A DNA stretch of 64,000 nucleotides from Sporolactobacillus sp. THM7-4 (GTDB lineage: Bacteria; Bacillota; Bacilli; Bacillales; Sporolactobacillaceae), in the NCBI RefSeq assembly GCF_004153165.1, contig NZ_SEMD01000002.1:186001-250000 (forward strand), read 5' to 3'. Shown here one piece after another: positions 17,431 through 26,010 of the stretch. The stretch's first letter is position 1. Each line of letters opens with the position of its first letter. Both the position numbers and the translations under genes were made by a program. The notes under the pieces are model-generated. The model was not told where the DNA came from. It worked only from the letters and a program-made list of their open reading frames with translations, and did no database searches.

Positions 17431-19641
17431 TTACGGATTTTCAGAGAGGCCGCTTGTTGTTCCGCTGTTTTCATTCCCGGCCTCACTCTGCTTTTCTAAA
17501 TCTGCGCCGGACCCCATTTGCAGGATCAGACGGTCTCCGCTCTGAATGATCGATCCGGGATCCGGTTTCTGGCTGATCACAAATCCATTCCCATGAATGA
17601 TCGGACGCATTCCTGCAACTTCAGCTACTTTCATGCAGTCGGCAAGAGACCAGCCGCTTAAATCAGGCATTTTCTGCGTTCCGGCCCCTGAAAGAACCAC
17701 TTTACTTCCAGCTATCATCTGTTCACCCGGGTAAGGCATTTGTCGCCTGACAAGTCCCTCGCCGAGAACAACAGGCTCAAGATTCTGGCCCTTTAACATC
17801 TGAACAGCCTGATCCACAGGCTGGCGGTTAAACGAATTGAGAACGACTGAATGAACCGACCTGACCCTTCCCTCTTCTGCCACTTTCTTCTCGACATTAA
17901 AGTATTGAAGACTGCTGCTCATGACGGGTCTGACCACATCAATAACCGGCTGCGAGTCGAAAAGATCGGAAGGCTTTAAATGCGGCTGCCTGACGGCCAC
18001 ATACACGATCAGTTTTGGATCTTTCTGCGGAGCCATTCCAAGAAATGAATAGATATAATTATCCCGCCCGGTCATTAATTGCCCATTCGCATACAGCTGG
18101 GACGTCCCCGTCTTGCCGATCACATCATACCCTGGCAAATCATAAGCCACTCCGGTTGCTTTTGACCCATTAACGACATTGTGATCACTGACTACCTGAC
18201 GCATCAGTGCCCTGGTTTCAATCGCTGTTTTTTTAGAAATTGGATGCCCGGCCACCTCGGGGTGATGACTGAAAACCACTTTTTTGGTTTCCGGATTAAC
18301 GACTTTATCTACAATATACGGCCGCATCATCGTTCCGTTATTTGCAATGGCCGTTGTCGCCTGAACGATTTGCATAGCGGTGAATGCAGAGCCTTGTCCG
18401 AACGAGGCCTCCACCTGATCAATTTTCGAATTCCAGTTGACCCTGCTCGAAATTTCTCCGGGAAGATCAACGCCGGTCGGCTGTGTCAGACCAAACCTGC
18501 CTAAATAGTTTTTCAGTTTGTCTGCCCCAAGATATTTATCCGCCAGAATTGAAAAACCGACATTCGAGGATAACTCAAATCCCTGATTGAAGGTAATGGT
18601 TCCCCATCCGCTCCGGCGCCAGTCGTGAACGGCACCACCGTTAAATCTATAGGTACCGGATGGATACGTCGCGTGACCGTTATAGACACCTGAATCAATC
18701 GCGGCAGCAAGAGTAAATGTTTTCATAACCGATCCCGGCTCATAACGGGAGGAGACAGGTGCGTTATTAAATTGTTTAATGTCACGCTTATTTAAATTAA
18801 AGTCCGGTTTGCTCGACATGGCGAGAATCTGTCCGGTCTTTGGATCGGCGACGATTCCAACCATATTTTCCGGATCATATTGCTTATAAGCTTTGTCCAT
18901 CGCCTGATCAAGGACGGTTTGTATCCGGCTGTTTAATGTCAGATAGACATCGTTTCCAGGCTTTGACTGAGTCAGATTCCGGCTCTGATTCGGAATCGGT
19001 ACACCGCTTAAGCTTCGGTAAAAGCTTACCGATCCGTCTTTCTCACTCAGATAATGGTTCAGTGACTGTTCTATCCCAAAAGCCCCCTTTTGCTGGTTTG
19101 TTGCAGGGTTTGATTGTGTAAACCCAATCGTATAGGCAGCACTGGACTGCTCAGGATAGTACCGTTTGGATTCCGGAATAAAACCGATTCCCGGAAGTTT
19201 CAGCTGATCAATTTTTTTCTTCATGGCATCAGTCAGTTTCTGCCCTGCCTGACCGAATTCGACCTGATAGAGATTCTGATTGAGTCTGGCCCGGATATCT
19301 GATTCTTTCATTCCTAATATCGGAGCGAGCTCTCTCGCGGTTTTGTCTTTATCTTTGACATAACTGTCGGCTTTAGGGCTCAGAACGGCAAAAAGGGTGT
19401 ATGCCGGAATATCCTCGGCCAGGACTGTGCCATCTTTGGAGTAAATCGTTCCTCTCTTTTCATCAATGACGTCAACTTCAGTCCATTGCTTCTTACCCAG
19501 ACTGGTCAGATTGTGCCCGTCTATCTCCCGGCCCTGGGCGATATAAACGAATCGCCCGATCACAACAAAAAAAGCCAGCATATATATGACGCCGACTATT
19601 CCTGCCCAGAAACTGAGTGATTTTCTTTTTCTCTGAAACAT
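17431..19641 (-). CDS. pbpB: Division transpeptidase PBP2B
   Basis: A 736-residue class B penicillin-binding protein of the divisome, working with FtsW. One transmembrane helix (about 9-31) precedes the pedestal domain and the transpeptidase domain: active-site S304 in SVMK, SSN at 358-360, KTG at 510-512. Two PASTA-like repeats follow (about 600-710), then a tail rich in S, G, E and N. B. subtilis PBP2B (716 aa) has STMK in place of SVMK. Start ATG at 19641 has AAGGTGG eight nt upstream, 13 bp after ftsL; GTG at 19653 overlaps that site. Confidence 0.95.
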   Translation of the reverse strand: MFQRKRKSLSFWAGIVGVIYMLAFFVVIGRFVYIAQGREIDGHNLTSLGKKQWTEVDVIDEKRGTIYSKDGTVLAEDIPAYTLFAVLSPKADSYVKDKDKTARELAPILGMKESDIRARLNQNLYQVEFGQAGQKLTDAMKKKIDQLKLPGIGFIPESKRYYPEQSSAAYTIGFTQSNPATNQQKGAFGIEQSLNHYLSEKDGSVSFYRSLSGVPIPNQSRNLTQSKPGNDVYLTLNSRIQTVLDQAMDKAYKQYDPENMVGIVADPKTGQILAMSSKPDFNLNKRDIKQFNNAPVSSRYEPGSVMKTFTLAAAIDSGVYNGHATYPSGTYRFNGGAVHDWRRSGWGTITFNQGFELSSNVGFSILADKYLGADKLKNYLGRFGLTQPTGVDLPGEISSRVNWNSKIDQVEASFGQGSAFTAMQIVQATTAIANNGTMMRPYIVDKVVNPETKKVVFSHHPEVAGHPISKKTAIETRALMRQVVSDHNVVNGSKATGVAYDLPGYDVIGKTGTSQLYANGQLMTGRDNYIYSFLGMAPQKDPKLIVYVAVRQPHLKPSDLFDSQPVIDVVRPVMSSSLQYFNVEKKVAEEGRVRSVHSVVLNSFNRQPVDQAVQMLKGQNLEPVVLGEGLVRRQMPYPGEQMIAGSKVVLSGAGTQKMPDLSGWSLADCMKVAEVAGMRPIIHGNGFVISQKPDPGSIIQSGDRLILQMGSGADLEKQSEAGNENSGTTSGLSENP

Positions 19642-19654
19642 AAAACGAACCACC

Positions 19655-20017
19655 TTAAGGAAGCACTTTAATATTTTTAATATCCAGTTTCAGACCCAGT
19701 TCCTTTTCAGCAAACCGAACAATGCGATTGGGCGAGCTCAGACTGTCTGCATCTGATTTCAATTGCTGCGTGATTTTTGACTGATTGTCGTATTGGGTCT
19801 CAAGCCTTGCGATATCTCTTGAAACCATATATAGTCTGGCTTCGTTCGCAACGATAATGAGAGCCATGACAAAAACAGCCAACCCGGCGAGCATCCATAA
19901 AAGTCGTTCTCCCTTAGTCACGTGTCTTCTAATAATGACAGGTTCTTGAACGGCTTGTCTTTTCGGTTCTGCCTTTTCAGGTCTCTGAACATAAGGTACG
20001 CGCTGAGTTTGATTCAC
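19655..20017 (-). CDS. ftsL: Cell division protein FtsL
   Basis: A 120-residue bitopic protein of the divisome. A basic, proline-rich cytosolic tail (1-38) leads to one transmembrane helix (about 39-58) and an extracellular coiled coil (about 60-95), the part that pairs with DivIC. Sequence conservation in this family is low; the call rests on this architecture and on position between rsmH and pbpB. The start is GTG overlapping the rsmH stop by 4 nt (GTGA), with GGAGG about 10 nt upstream. Confidence 0.9.
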   Translation of the reverse strand: MNQTQRVPYVQRPEKAEPKRQAVQEPVIIRRHVTKGERLLWMLAGLAVFVMALIIVANEARLYMVSRDIARLETQYDNQSKITQQLKSDADSLSSPNRIVRFAEKELGLKLDIKNIKVLP

Positions 20018-20970
20018 TTTACTGATTCCTCCTTAATCGCTCTGATTTTTTCCGCTATTCTTAATTTTGCCGAATGTGCACGATGGTTTTCTTCCACTTC
20101 CTGTTTTGAAGGAACGATTGGCTTACGCCCCACCGTCTTTAATATAGGAACAGCATCTTCAGGCAGAACCGGCAATCCCGGTGGCAAGTCCGGAAGACTG
20201 CTGTACTTTTTAAAGAATTGCTTACAAAGTCTGTCTTCAAGCGATTGAAAAGTAATTACGGAAATTCGTCCGCCAACCTTCAACAGACTCAGTGACTGGT
20301 TCAGAGCATCCTCCAGGCTCCCGAGCTCATCGTTTACGGCAATACGCAAAGCCTGAAAGACCCGTCTGGCCGGATGGCCGCCCGTCCTCCTCGCGGGTGC
20401 GGGAATCGCTTCCTTAACCAGCTCTGCCAACTCCCCTGTTGTTTCAATCCGTGCTTTTTCACGCCGTTTCTCAATCAACCGTGCGATCGGTTTTGAAAAC
20501 CGTTCTTCTCCATAGGTAAAAAATATATGTACCAGTTTGTCATACGGCCAGTCATTAATCATCTCACTGGCCGTCAGCGGCTGCGACCGATCCATCCTCA
20601 TATCAAGGGGCCCGTCAAACCGGTAACTGAATCCTCTTTCGGCATGGTCAAATTGAGGCGAAGAAACCCCCAGATCAAAAAGAATACCATCGACCTCCCG
20701 GACCCCCCTCGCGTCCAGTTCTTCCTTTAACCGGCGAAAGTTCGATTGGATCAATGTGATATTGGACATATGCTCATTCAAATGTTTCTTTGCCGCGAGA
20801 ATGGCTTCTCTGTCCTGATCAAAAGCGTACAGGTGACCGCTGTTCAGCCTCCGTACAATTTCCTTACTGTGTCCGCCACCTCCAAGCGTACAATCGACAT
20901 AAATCCCGTCGGGCCTTACATTCAGCCCGTTCACCGCTTCGTTTTTCAATACCGTTAAGTGTTCAAACAT
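20014..20970 (-). CDS. rsmH: 16S rRNA (cytosine1402-N4)-methyltransferase RsmH
   Basis: A 318-residue SAM-dependent methyltransferase (formerly MraW) that methylates C1402 in the 16S rRNA decoding site. The SAM-binding motif [10 protein letters not shown] is at about residue 26-35, and [14 protein letters not shown] and the [10 protein letters not shown]-type motif ([11 protein letters not shown]) follow. Length is typical. It is the second gene of the dcw cluster, 58 bp after mraZ, and ftsL overlaps its stop. Confidence 0.97.
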   Translation of the reverse strand: MFEHLTVLKNEAVNGLNVRPDGIYVDCTLGGGGHSKEIVRRLNSGHLYAFDQDREAILAAKKHLNEHMSNITLIQSNFRRLKEELDARGVREVDGILFDLGVSSPQFDHAERGFSYRFDGPLDMRMDRSQPLTASEMINDWPYDKLVHIFFTYGEERFSKPIARLIEKRREKARIETTGELAELVKEAIPAPARRTGGHPARRVFQALRIAVNDELGSLEDALNQSLSLLKVGGRISVITFQSLEDRLCKQFFKKYSSLPDLPPGLPVLPEDAVPILKTVGRKPIVPSKQEVEENHRAHSAKLRIAEKIRAIKEESVK

Positions 20971-21028
20971 GTTATCTGACTCCTATTAAGACAAATCTCA
21001 CTTTCATGACAAGCTTTGAATGCTGCAT

Positions 21029-21460
21029 TCAAAGATTAAAGTCCAGCAGGCTCTCTGAAATATCGCTGAATGACTCTTCTGATTGCTCGTAGTAGTGATT
21101 CCAGACGGCTTCATCCCATATTTCAATCCGTGTGGAGACGCCGATCACCGCACAGTCTTTTTCGAGTTTTGCGTACTCCCGAAGTACCGGACTGATGGAC
21201 GCACGCCCCTGTTTATCCAGGCTGCACTCGCTTGCACCCGAAAAGAAAAAACGGGTAAAAGCCCGGGCATCTTTTTTCGTAAACGGAAGGGATTTCAACT
21301 TTTCTTCAATTCGGTGCCACTCTGCCATTGGATACACGAAAAGGCATTGATCCAGACCACGTGTCATGACAAAAGTGTCTCCGAGTTCATCCCGGAATTT
21401 CGAGGGTATAATCAGACGGCCCTTGTTGTCTATGCTGTGATTGAATTCGCCCATAAACAT
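21029..21460 (-). CDS. mraZ: Transcriptional regulator MraZ
   Basis: A 143-residue protein made of two AbrB-like SpoVT domains, first gene of the dcw cluster and its regulator in the bacteria studied. The first domain begins [21 protein letters not shown] and the second repeats the pattern in [18 protein letters not shown]. Start at 21460 has GAGGAGG nine nt upstream and gives the same length as B. subtilis MraZ; the open frame continues upstream through the operator. Three direct repeats lie at 21487-21516. Confidence 0.96.
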   Translation of the reverse strand: MFMGEFNHSIDNKGRLIIPSKFRDELGDTFVMTRGLDQCLFVYPMAEWHRIEEKLKSLPFTKKDARAFTRFFFSGASECSLDKQGRASISPVLREYAKLEKDCAVIGVSTRIEIWDEAVWNHYYEQSEESFSDISESLLDFNL

Positions 21461-21486
21461 CACGGACCGCCTCCTCATTGTCTTAC

Positions 21487-21516
21487 TGTACCACAATCCA
21501 CCACTTTCCACCACTT
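21487..21516 (-). promoter_or_regulatory. Three 10-bp direct repeats, probable MraZ operator
   Basis: On the minus strand three units in phase with the DNA helix follow one another: AAGTGGTGGA, AAGTGGTGGA and TTGTGGTACA. They end 27 bp before the mraZ start. MraZ is known to bind short GTGG-type direct repeats just upstream of its own gene, so this is the likely autoregulatory site. The last unit contains a poor -10-like hexamer (TACAGT). Confidence 0.7.
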
Positions 21517-21653
21517 AATTTTAAATATTCGTTTTAATAAGGATTATCTCCTCCCCATTCACTTAAATTTTTAGTTGAGTTTGGTATCCGCCCATGCACT
21601 GTGCGGAAATAATCGCTTGTTTCTTCTTATCTTGCGGTGATCAGGAGGCAAAT

Positions 21654-21693
21654 AAAAAAGACGGAGTGAATTTTTCTTCAAATGCACTTCGTC
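21654..21693 (-). terminator. Intrinsic terminator after rsfA
   Basis: GACGAAGTG (21685-21693) pairs with CACTCCGTC (21660-21668) on the minus strand with one mismatch, and six T residues follow. It lies 128 bp after the rsfA stop and isolates mraZ from upstream transcription. The stretch 21694-21820 shows no other feature, nor does 21517-21653 apart from AT-rich sequence expected to hold the mraZ promoter. Confidence 0.7.
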
Positions 21694-21820
21694 TTCTCTC
21701 ACTTTACTTATTATGTTTTTATTCATTAAGACCTATAACTTGCTTCCTGATTCATTTTGAGTCTTATTCAAAATAACAGCCGGCAGGCAAAAAGTTTGCA
21801 TCGTTTACCCTGCCATCTAT

Positions 21821-22414
21821 CTAGTTTTCCTTCGTCTCAAGCAGCAATTCCTGTTTCAATTCCCTTTCTTCACCGATCGGTATTTGCTTTCTTGCCTGAT
21901 CAACCATTTTTAAAACGTGAAGCAAAGAGTCATAATTTCTCTTTATTCCGATATATTCCCTTTCGAGTTTCCTGTAAGCCTGATCAAGTGCCTGGTTTTC
22001 TGCCTTAAGTTGTTCCAACTGGCTTTTTATGTCTTCAGAAAAACCCGGATGGGAGGACTCGGCTTTCATTTGTTTCAGAAACAAAATCAGTTGGTCAATC
22101 GTTTGCTCCGAAAAGGACGGCCCCGGCTCCCGGCCTGGTGCAAATATCTCCGTCCCCTGGAGCATTTTCTGTTTCTTCTTTAATTTTCTTTCTTCCCGGC
22201 GCCGTTCCTTTGCTTCTCTCAACTTAGTCTCATATTGTTTCCGAACGGATGAGTTCCAGCGAAATCCGCAGGCTGCCGGTGTTCGCGACAGAAGATTGCC
22301 AGCCTCCACAAAGGCGGCCAGTTGCGTGCTTCCCTCACTGATGTGACGCAGAACCGTTTCGGCAAGTTTAACATCCTCGGCATGAGACCAGGCATCTTGT
22401 CGAATGGATGGCAT
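21821..22414 (-). CDS. rsfA: RsfA-family prespore transcription regulator (YlbO-type)
   Basis: A 197-residue protein whose first 55 residues form the Myb-like DNA-binding domain of the RsfA family ([21 protein letters not shown], then [19 protein letters not shown]). A strongly basic stretch (65-85, with [14 protein letters not shown]) and a C-terminal coiled coil (about 120-170) follow. RsfA adjusts expression of some sigma-F genes in the forespore; YlbO is its paralogue. Position next to rpmF matches B. subtilis ylbO. GAGGGG precedes the ATG. ylbP, panE and bshC, which lie between ylbO and mraZ in B. subtilis, are missing. Confidence 0.85.
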   Translation of the reverse strand: MPSIRQDAWSHAEDVKLAETVLRHISEGSTQLAAFVEAGNLLSRTPAACGFRWNSSVRKQYETKLREAKERRREERKLKKKQKMLQGTEIFAPGREPGPSFSEQTIDQLILFLKQMKAESSHPGFSEDIKSQLEQLKAENQALDQAYRKLEREYIGIKRNYDSLLHVLKMVDQARKQIPIGEERELKQELLLETKEN

Positions 22415-22530
22415 TAGTTTACCCCTCTCTTTCTCGAAATCGGTAGCGTTAGATTCGCTCCTCTTTCATCCATATGCAGATGCTAGTATCCGTAGAAGAG
22501 AGCAGCAGACTTTTACAGAATCTATCTCAA

Positions 22531-22558
22531 AATAAAAAAAGAGAAGCAAGAGCTTCCC
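22531..22558 (-). terminator. Intrinsic terminator after rpmF
   Basis: A 7-bp stem (GGGAAGC / GCTTCTC, one G-T pair) with loop TCTT is followed on the minus strand by TTTTTTTATTT. It lies 23 bp after the rpmF stop. Confidence 0.85.
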
Positions 22559-22581
22559 TGTCATAACGTATATCTTTATCT

Positions 22582-22755
22582 TTATTTTTCAATGACTTCT
22601 TCACCTTTGTATGAACCACAATTCGGGCATACCCGGTGAGCAAGTTTATATTCGCCACAGTTATCACATTTCACCATGCCCGGAACGGCCAGTTTAAAAT
22701 GTGTACGACGTTTATTTTTACGAGTCGTAGATGTTCTTCTTTTCGGTACAGCCAT
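22582..22755 (-). CDS. rpmF: 50S ribosomal protein L32
   Basis: A 57-residue basic ribosomal protein. The N-terminus [17 protein letters not shown] is typical, and a zinc ribbon is formed by two CxxC pairs (CDNC and CPNC), so this is the zinc-binding (C+) form. Start at 22755 has GAGGAGG eight nt upstream. It is the second gene of the ylbN-rpmF pair, as in most Firmicutes, and is followed by a strong terminator. Confidence 0.98.
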   Translation of the reverse strand: MAVPKRRTSTTRKNKRRTHFKLAVPGMVKCDNCGEYKLAHRVCPNCGSYKGEEVIEK

Positions 22756-22778
22756 CGTTTGCACCTCCTCGGACACTT

Positions 22779-23297
22779 TTATTTGTCAAAAAACTTCTTC
22801 AGTTTTTCCAACCTTGGGTCGATTTGATCCTTCGATGCCTTCTCAGTCATAAGAGACCAGCCTTTCCCGGAAAACCCGGGATCAGCTTTGGCTTTTTCAC
22901 TGACGACACGCATCGGCTTCTCAACCATAATGGCTTCTACTACATAAGGCACAAGGTCGATACGCTCTTCATCAATACGATATACAAATTCGCCCCTTGA
23001 TTCATCGACGTTTTCCGCTCCCGCCAGCAGAAAAGTTTCAGAAGTATTGATTTTAAAAGGATAATTGACGTCTTCCAAAGTTACTGCACAAGGCAGTACC
23101 ATCGCGCCCTTAATCTGAATATGAAAAGTCAGCGACCGCTTTGAAAACTCAGTAACACCTTTTACATCAACAGGCGAGATTTTCCGTATTTCAGGATCCG
23201 CGCTAAATAATTCCAGAGGCAATACAACTTCTTCGTGAAAGCTAAACCCCTCTTGCCTGTACTGCAGCAAATCGGGTACCGTCCATGATAAAGACAA
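22779..23297 (-). CDS. ylbN: DUF177 (YceD-family) protein YlbN
   Basis: A 172-residue protein, the same length as B. subtilis YlbN, of the DUF177/YceD family always found next to rpmF. The family is linked to large-subunit rRNA accumulation in other organisms; its chemistry is unknown. The typical Cys in the [11 protein letters not shown] motif is present; the C-terminus ends in the family's [13 protein letters not shown] stretch. The start is TTG with AGGTGG six nt upstream. A perfect consensus promoter lies at 23326-23354. Confidence 0.9.
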   Translation of the reverse strand: MSLSWTVPDLLQYRQEGFSFHEEVVLPLELFSADPEIRKISPVDVKGVTEFSKRSLTFHIQIKGAMVLPCAVTLEDVNYPFKINTSETFLLAGAENVDESRGEFVYRIDEERIDLVPYVVEAIMVEKPMRVVSEKAKADPGFSGKGWSLMTEKASKDQIDPRLEKLKKFFDK

Positions 23298-23325
23298 AAT
23301 GAACCACCTCTAGACAACAAAAGTT

Positions 23326-23354
23326 ATTATAATCTTTGGCAAACGGAATGTCAA
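23326..23354 (-). promoter_or_regulatory. Consensus sigma-A promoter of ylbN-rpmF
   Basis: TTGACA (23349-23354) and TATAAT (23326-23331), both six of six, are separated by exactly 17 bp on the minus strand. Transcription would start about 20 bp before the TTG start of ylbN. A strong promoter fits a ribosomal protein gene. Confidence 0.92.
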
Positions 23355-23512
23355 TCCGGTAAAATCCGTTTGAACTTAGATTAACACAGCCTGAGTGTCA
23401 ATGCCAAATTTCTTATCGTTTCAAATCTGCTTTTTTTATATATTCTGATCGTGTAAAATAGAACTTGCTACCAAAATTCAGGCAGCGTATTTATCTGAAA
23501 AGGAAGAGTTCT

Positions 23513-24757
23513 ATGCTGACAGCAGGAATCATTGTCGAATATAATCCCTTTCATAACGGACACCTTTATCACTTGAAGTCCGTCCGCAGGATGCTTGACC
23601 CCGATCTGGTTGTGGCGGTTATGAGCGGGGACTTTCTGCAGCGGGGTGAACCGGCTCTTGTCACAAAATGGGACAGAGTACGGATGGCGCTTCAGGCTGG
23701 CGTAGATCTTGTGATCGAATTACCCTATATCTTTGCGGTTGGAAAAGCTGATACTTTCGCCCGCGGCGCGGTATCGGTTTTGGAGCATCTGGGCGTAAAC
23801 CATCTTGTTTTCGGCAGTGAAAACGGCCGTATTGAGCCCTTTCTTCAGACTCAGGAGCTGATTCAGAACAACAGAGCACGCTATGAGCGTATCCTGCTCG
23901 ACGCCCTTGAAAAAGGGATCAGTTATCCGAATGCGCATGCAGCAGCCTACCGTCATCTTGTGCGCGCATCTGATAAAGAATGGGTTGACCTGACCCGGCC
24001 AAATAACAGTCTCGGGTTTCAATATGTCAGAGCCATCCGTGAAATGGGCAGCTCGATGATTCCGGTCACCCTTAAAAGAAAAGAAACGGATCACAATGAT
24101 CCCGCTTTTTCCGGTACCTCAACGATCGCGAGTGCAAAGAGCATCCGAAATCATCTTCTTGGCGGCGGTCCACTCAGCGATCTGCAAGGAAAATTGCCTC
24201 CCTACGTTTATTCTGCACTAAAACAAAAAATCGACTCACACCGTATCACGGACTGGGAAACTTTTTTTCCCTTCCTGAAATACCGTTTACTTTCAACTGG
24301 AAGTGAACAGTTGTCAGAAATTTATGAAGCAGAGGAAGGCATCGAAAATCGTCTTCTTTCACATATCACAGCCGCACGAAATTTTCACGAGTTTATTTCT
24401 TCTGTAAAAACCAAACGTTATACGTGGGCGCGACTGCAGCGCCTGTCGGTACACATTCTGACCAATACGAAAAAAGAGGAAGCAAGGCAACCGGCTGATT
24501 CCGGTGACGCATCCTACCTCCGGCTTCTCGGTATGAACAGCAAAGGGCAGAATTATCTGGCTTTGATCCGCAAGAAACTGCAGATTCCATTGATTGCAAA
24601 AATAAAGAAACACCACCCGCGGGTTATGGATCTGGATATTCGATCAGCCTCCATTTATGATTTTCTCTCCGGGTCTTCCGAACCCTCTCCCGCTTTAACC
24701 GAAACAAGTCACGCCCCTGTCCGTTTTGATGAAAAAAAGGGACTGTTTCTGGAATGA
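23513..24757 (+). CDS. tmcAL: tRNA(Met) cytidine acetate ligase TmcAL (YlbM)
   Basis: A 414-residue enzyme that makes N4-acetylcytidine at the wobble position of elongator tRNA-Met using acetate and ATP. The N-terminus GIIVEYNPFHNGHLYH holds the HxGH nucleotidyl-transfer motif (HNGH), followed by VMSGDFLQRGEPA and the GRxNNSL-type stretch (RPNNSLGFQY). The start at 23513 has AAAAGGAAGAG upstream and gives the family N-terminus; an earlier in-frame ATG at 23465 lacks one. It is divergent from ylbN and convergent with ylbL, whose terminator lies inside its last codons. Confidence 0.95.
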   Translation: MLTAGIIVEYNPFHNGHLYHLKSVRRMLDPDLVVAVMSGDFLQRGEPALVTKWDRVRMALQAGVDLVIELPYIFAVGKADTFARGAVSVLEHLGVNHLVFGSENGRIEPFLQTQELIQNNRARYERILLDALEKGISYPNAHAAAYRHLVRASDKEWVDLTRPNNSLGFQYVRAIREMGSSMIPVTLKRKETDHNDPAFSGTSTIASAKSIRNHLLGGGPLSDLQGKLPPYVYSALKQKIDSHRITDWETFFPFLKYRLLSTGSEQLSEIYEAEEGIENRLLSHITAARNFHEFISSVKTKRYTWARLQRLSVHILTNTKKEEARQPADSGDASYLRLLGMNSKGQNYLALIRKKLQIPLIAKIKKHHPRVMDLDIRSASIYDFLSGSSEPSPALTETSHAPVRFDEKKGLFLE

Positions 24758-24781
24758 GTCTCTCCAGTTCCGAAACAGTCC
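24732..24781 (-). terminator. Terminator of ylbL embedded in the 3' end of tmcAL
   Basis: GGACTGTTTC and GAAACAGTCC (24772-24781 and 24740-24749) form a perfect 10-bp outer stem enclosing a further 3-bp stem. On the minus strand it is followed by seven T residues, complementary to the A run at 24732-24738. That run and the left arm are coding sequence of tmcAL, so one stretch serves as protein code on one strand and terminator on the other. Confidence 0.8.
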
Positions 24782-24814
24782 GCTCTCTTCATCACGGCCG
24801 GTCTTTAAGTTTAG

Positions 24815-25843
24815 TCATTTCGTATTCTTTAGATAGTTTACTGCATCACTGAAAGTCGCGACAGGCACGATTTTCATCTTTGACCCGATCTCCTTAGCTG
24901 TTTTCTGTGCAAGCTTTGCCTCATTTCCGGCAACCGGGGCGAAGAAGAGATCGGCTCCCGATTTCGTCGCACCGACTACTTTATCGGCGATCCCCCCGAT
25001 CGGACCGACTTGTCCGTTTATCTCCATCGTTCCCGTTCCGGCAATGTGCCGGTTCTTCGCCAAATCCTGCCGGGTTAATTGATCATAAATTTCCAGGGTC
25101 ATCATCAGACCGGCAGACGGACCGCCAATATTATTTATATTGAATTGAACAGGCGGATTCACATGGACCTTAATTTGATTACTTTGAATGATTCCGATCC
25201 CGCTGTCTTTTCCGCCGTGAATCAGACTTTCAGGAAAACGGGCGATTTTTACAGTTACGGGTTTGATTTGTTCCCCTCTGATAATCGTAAGCCTTACCCG
25301 TTCCCCGATTTTCTTTCCATGAAGGGTAGAATTCAGGTCGTCAACTGACAGCACCCTTTTATTTTCCAAACCGATGATCCGGTCCCCGGTTCTCAAAACT
25401 CTCGCACTCGGCATCGACGGCATAACATCAAGAATCAGCACCCCTTGTTTCTGAAGCTCAGGCTTTTTCCCCGCAGCCTTATAAGCAACGTAAGACGCAC
25501 TCTGCTGTGCCTGAGTCATATAATTTTTCTGGCGCAGGTTATAAGCCTCGTCATCTTCATAGGGCATCTTTACATGACTTTCCCTGACTAACGTGGTGTA
25601 CTTATTACCATCAAACTTCGCCCATAAGTATTCATAAAGATTGGCCTTGCCAACGTATATGTACACCAGTCTGTAATCTCCGCGTACCGGATAACCATTC
25701 TCTACGGTTACGATACTGTTGATTGATTTTGCTTCTCCGGGTCTCTCAACATAGTAGGGAAGCCGTACAAAAGTCAGGATCAAAAGAATAAGCGCAACCG
25801 GGATAAATAACAGCTGCCAGGTGATTTTCCTTCGTTGTTTCAT
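24815..25843 (-). CDS. ylbL: PDZ-Lon membrane protease YlbL
   Basis: A 342-residue membrane-anchored serine protease. One N-terminal transmembrane helix (about 8-27) precedes a PDZ domain (about 130-200) and a Lon-type protease domain with the catalytic dyad S243 (in GGPSAG) and K288 (in GIADKVVGA). B. subtilis YlbL (341 aa) degrades the division inhibitor YneA after DNA damage. Start at 25843 follows GGGGGGAT; the longer frame to 25864 has no site. It is monocistronic, convergent with tmcAL. Confidence 0.94.
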   Translation of the reverse strand: MKQRRKITWQLLFIPVALILLILTFVRLPYYVERPGEAKSINSIVTVENGYPVRGDYRLVYIYVGKANLYEYLWAKFDGNKYTTLVRESHVKMPYEDDEAYNLRQKNYMTQAQQSASYVAYKAAGKKPELQKQGVLILDVMPSMPSARVLRTGDRIIGLENKRVLSVDDLNSTLHGKKIGERVRLTIIRGEQIKPVTVKIARFPESLIHGGKDSGIGIIQSNQIKVHVNPPVQFNINNIGGPSAGLMMTLEIYDQLTRQDLAKNRHIAGTGTMEINGQVGPIGGIADKVVGATKSGADLFFAPVAGNEAKLAQKTAKEIGSKMKIVPVATFSDAVNYLKNTK

Positions 25844-26010
25844 TTTTATCCCCCCACTATTCAAGTTACTCTAATTTTGAAATCATCATGTCCATTATGT
25901 ATTCTATTTTATTCTTTTGTCGCAGATGGTCTAACTTGAATCGATCATCAGTATAGTGATGAGTGGACAGGGCTGATAAAGATATCAAAAATGCCATGGG
26001 GGTACTTAAG

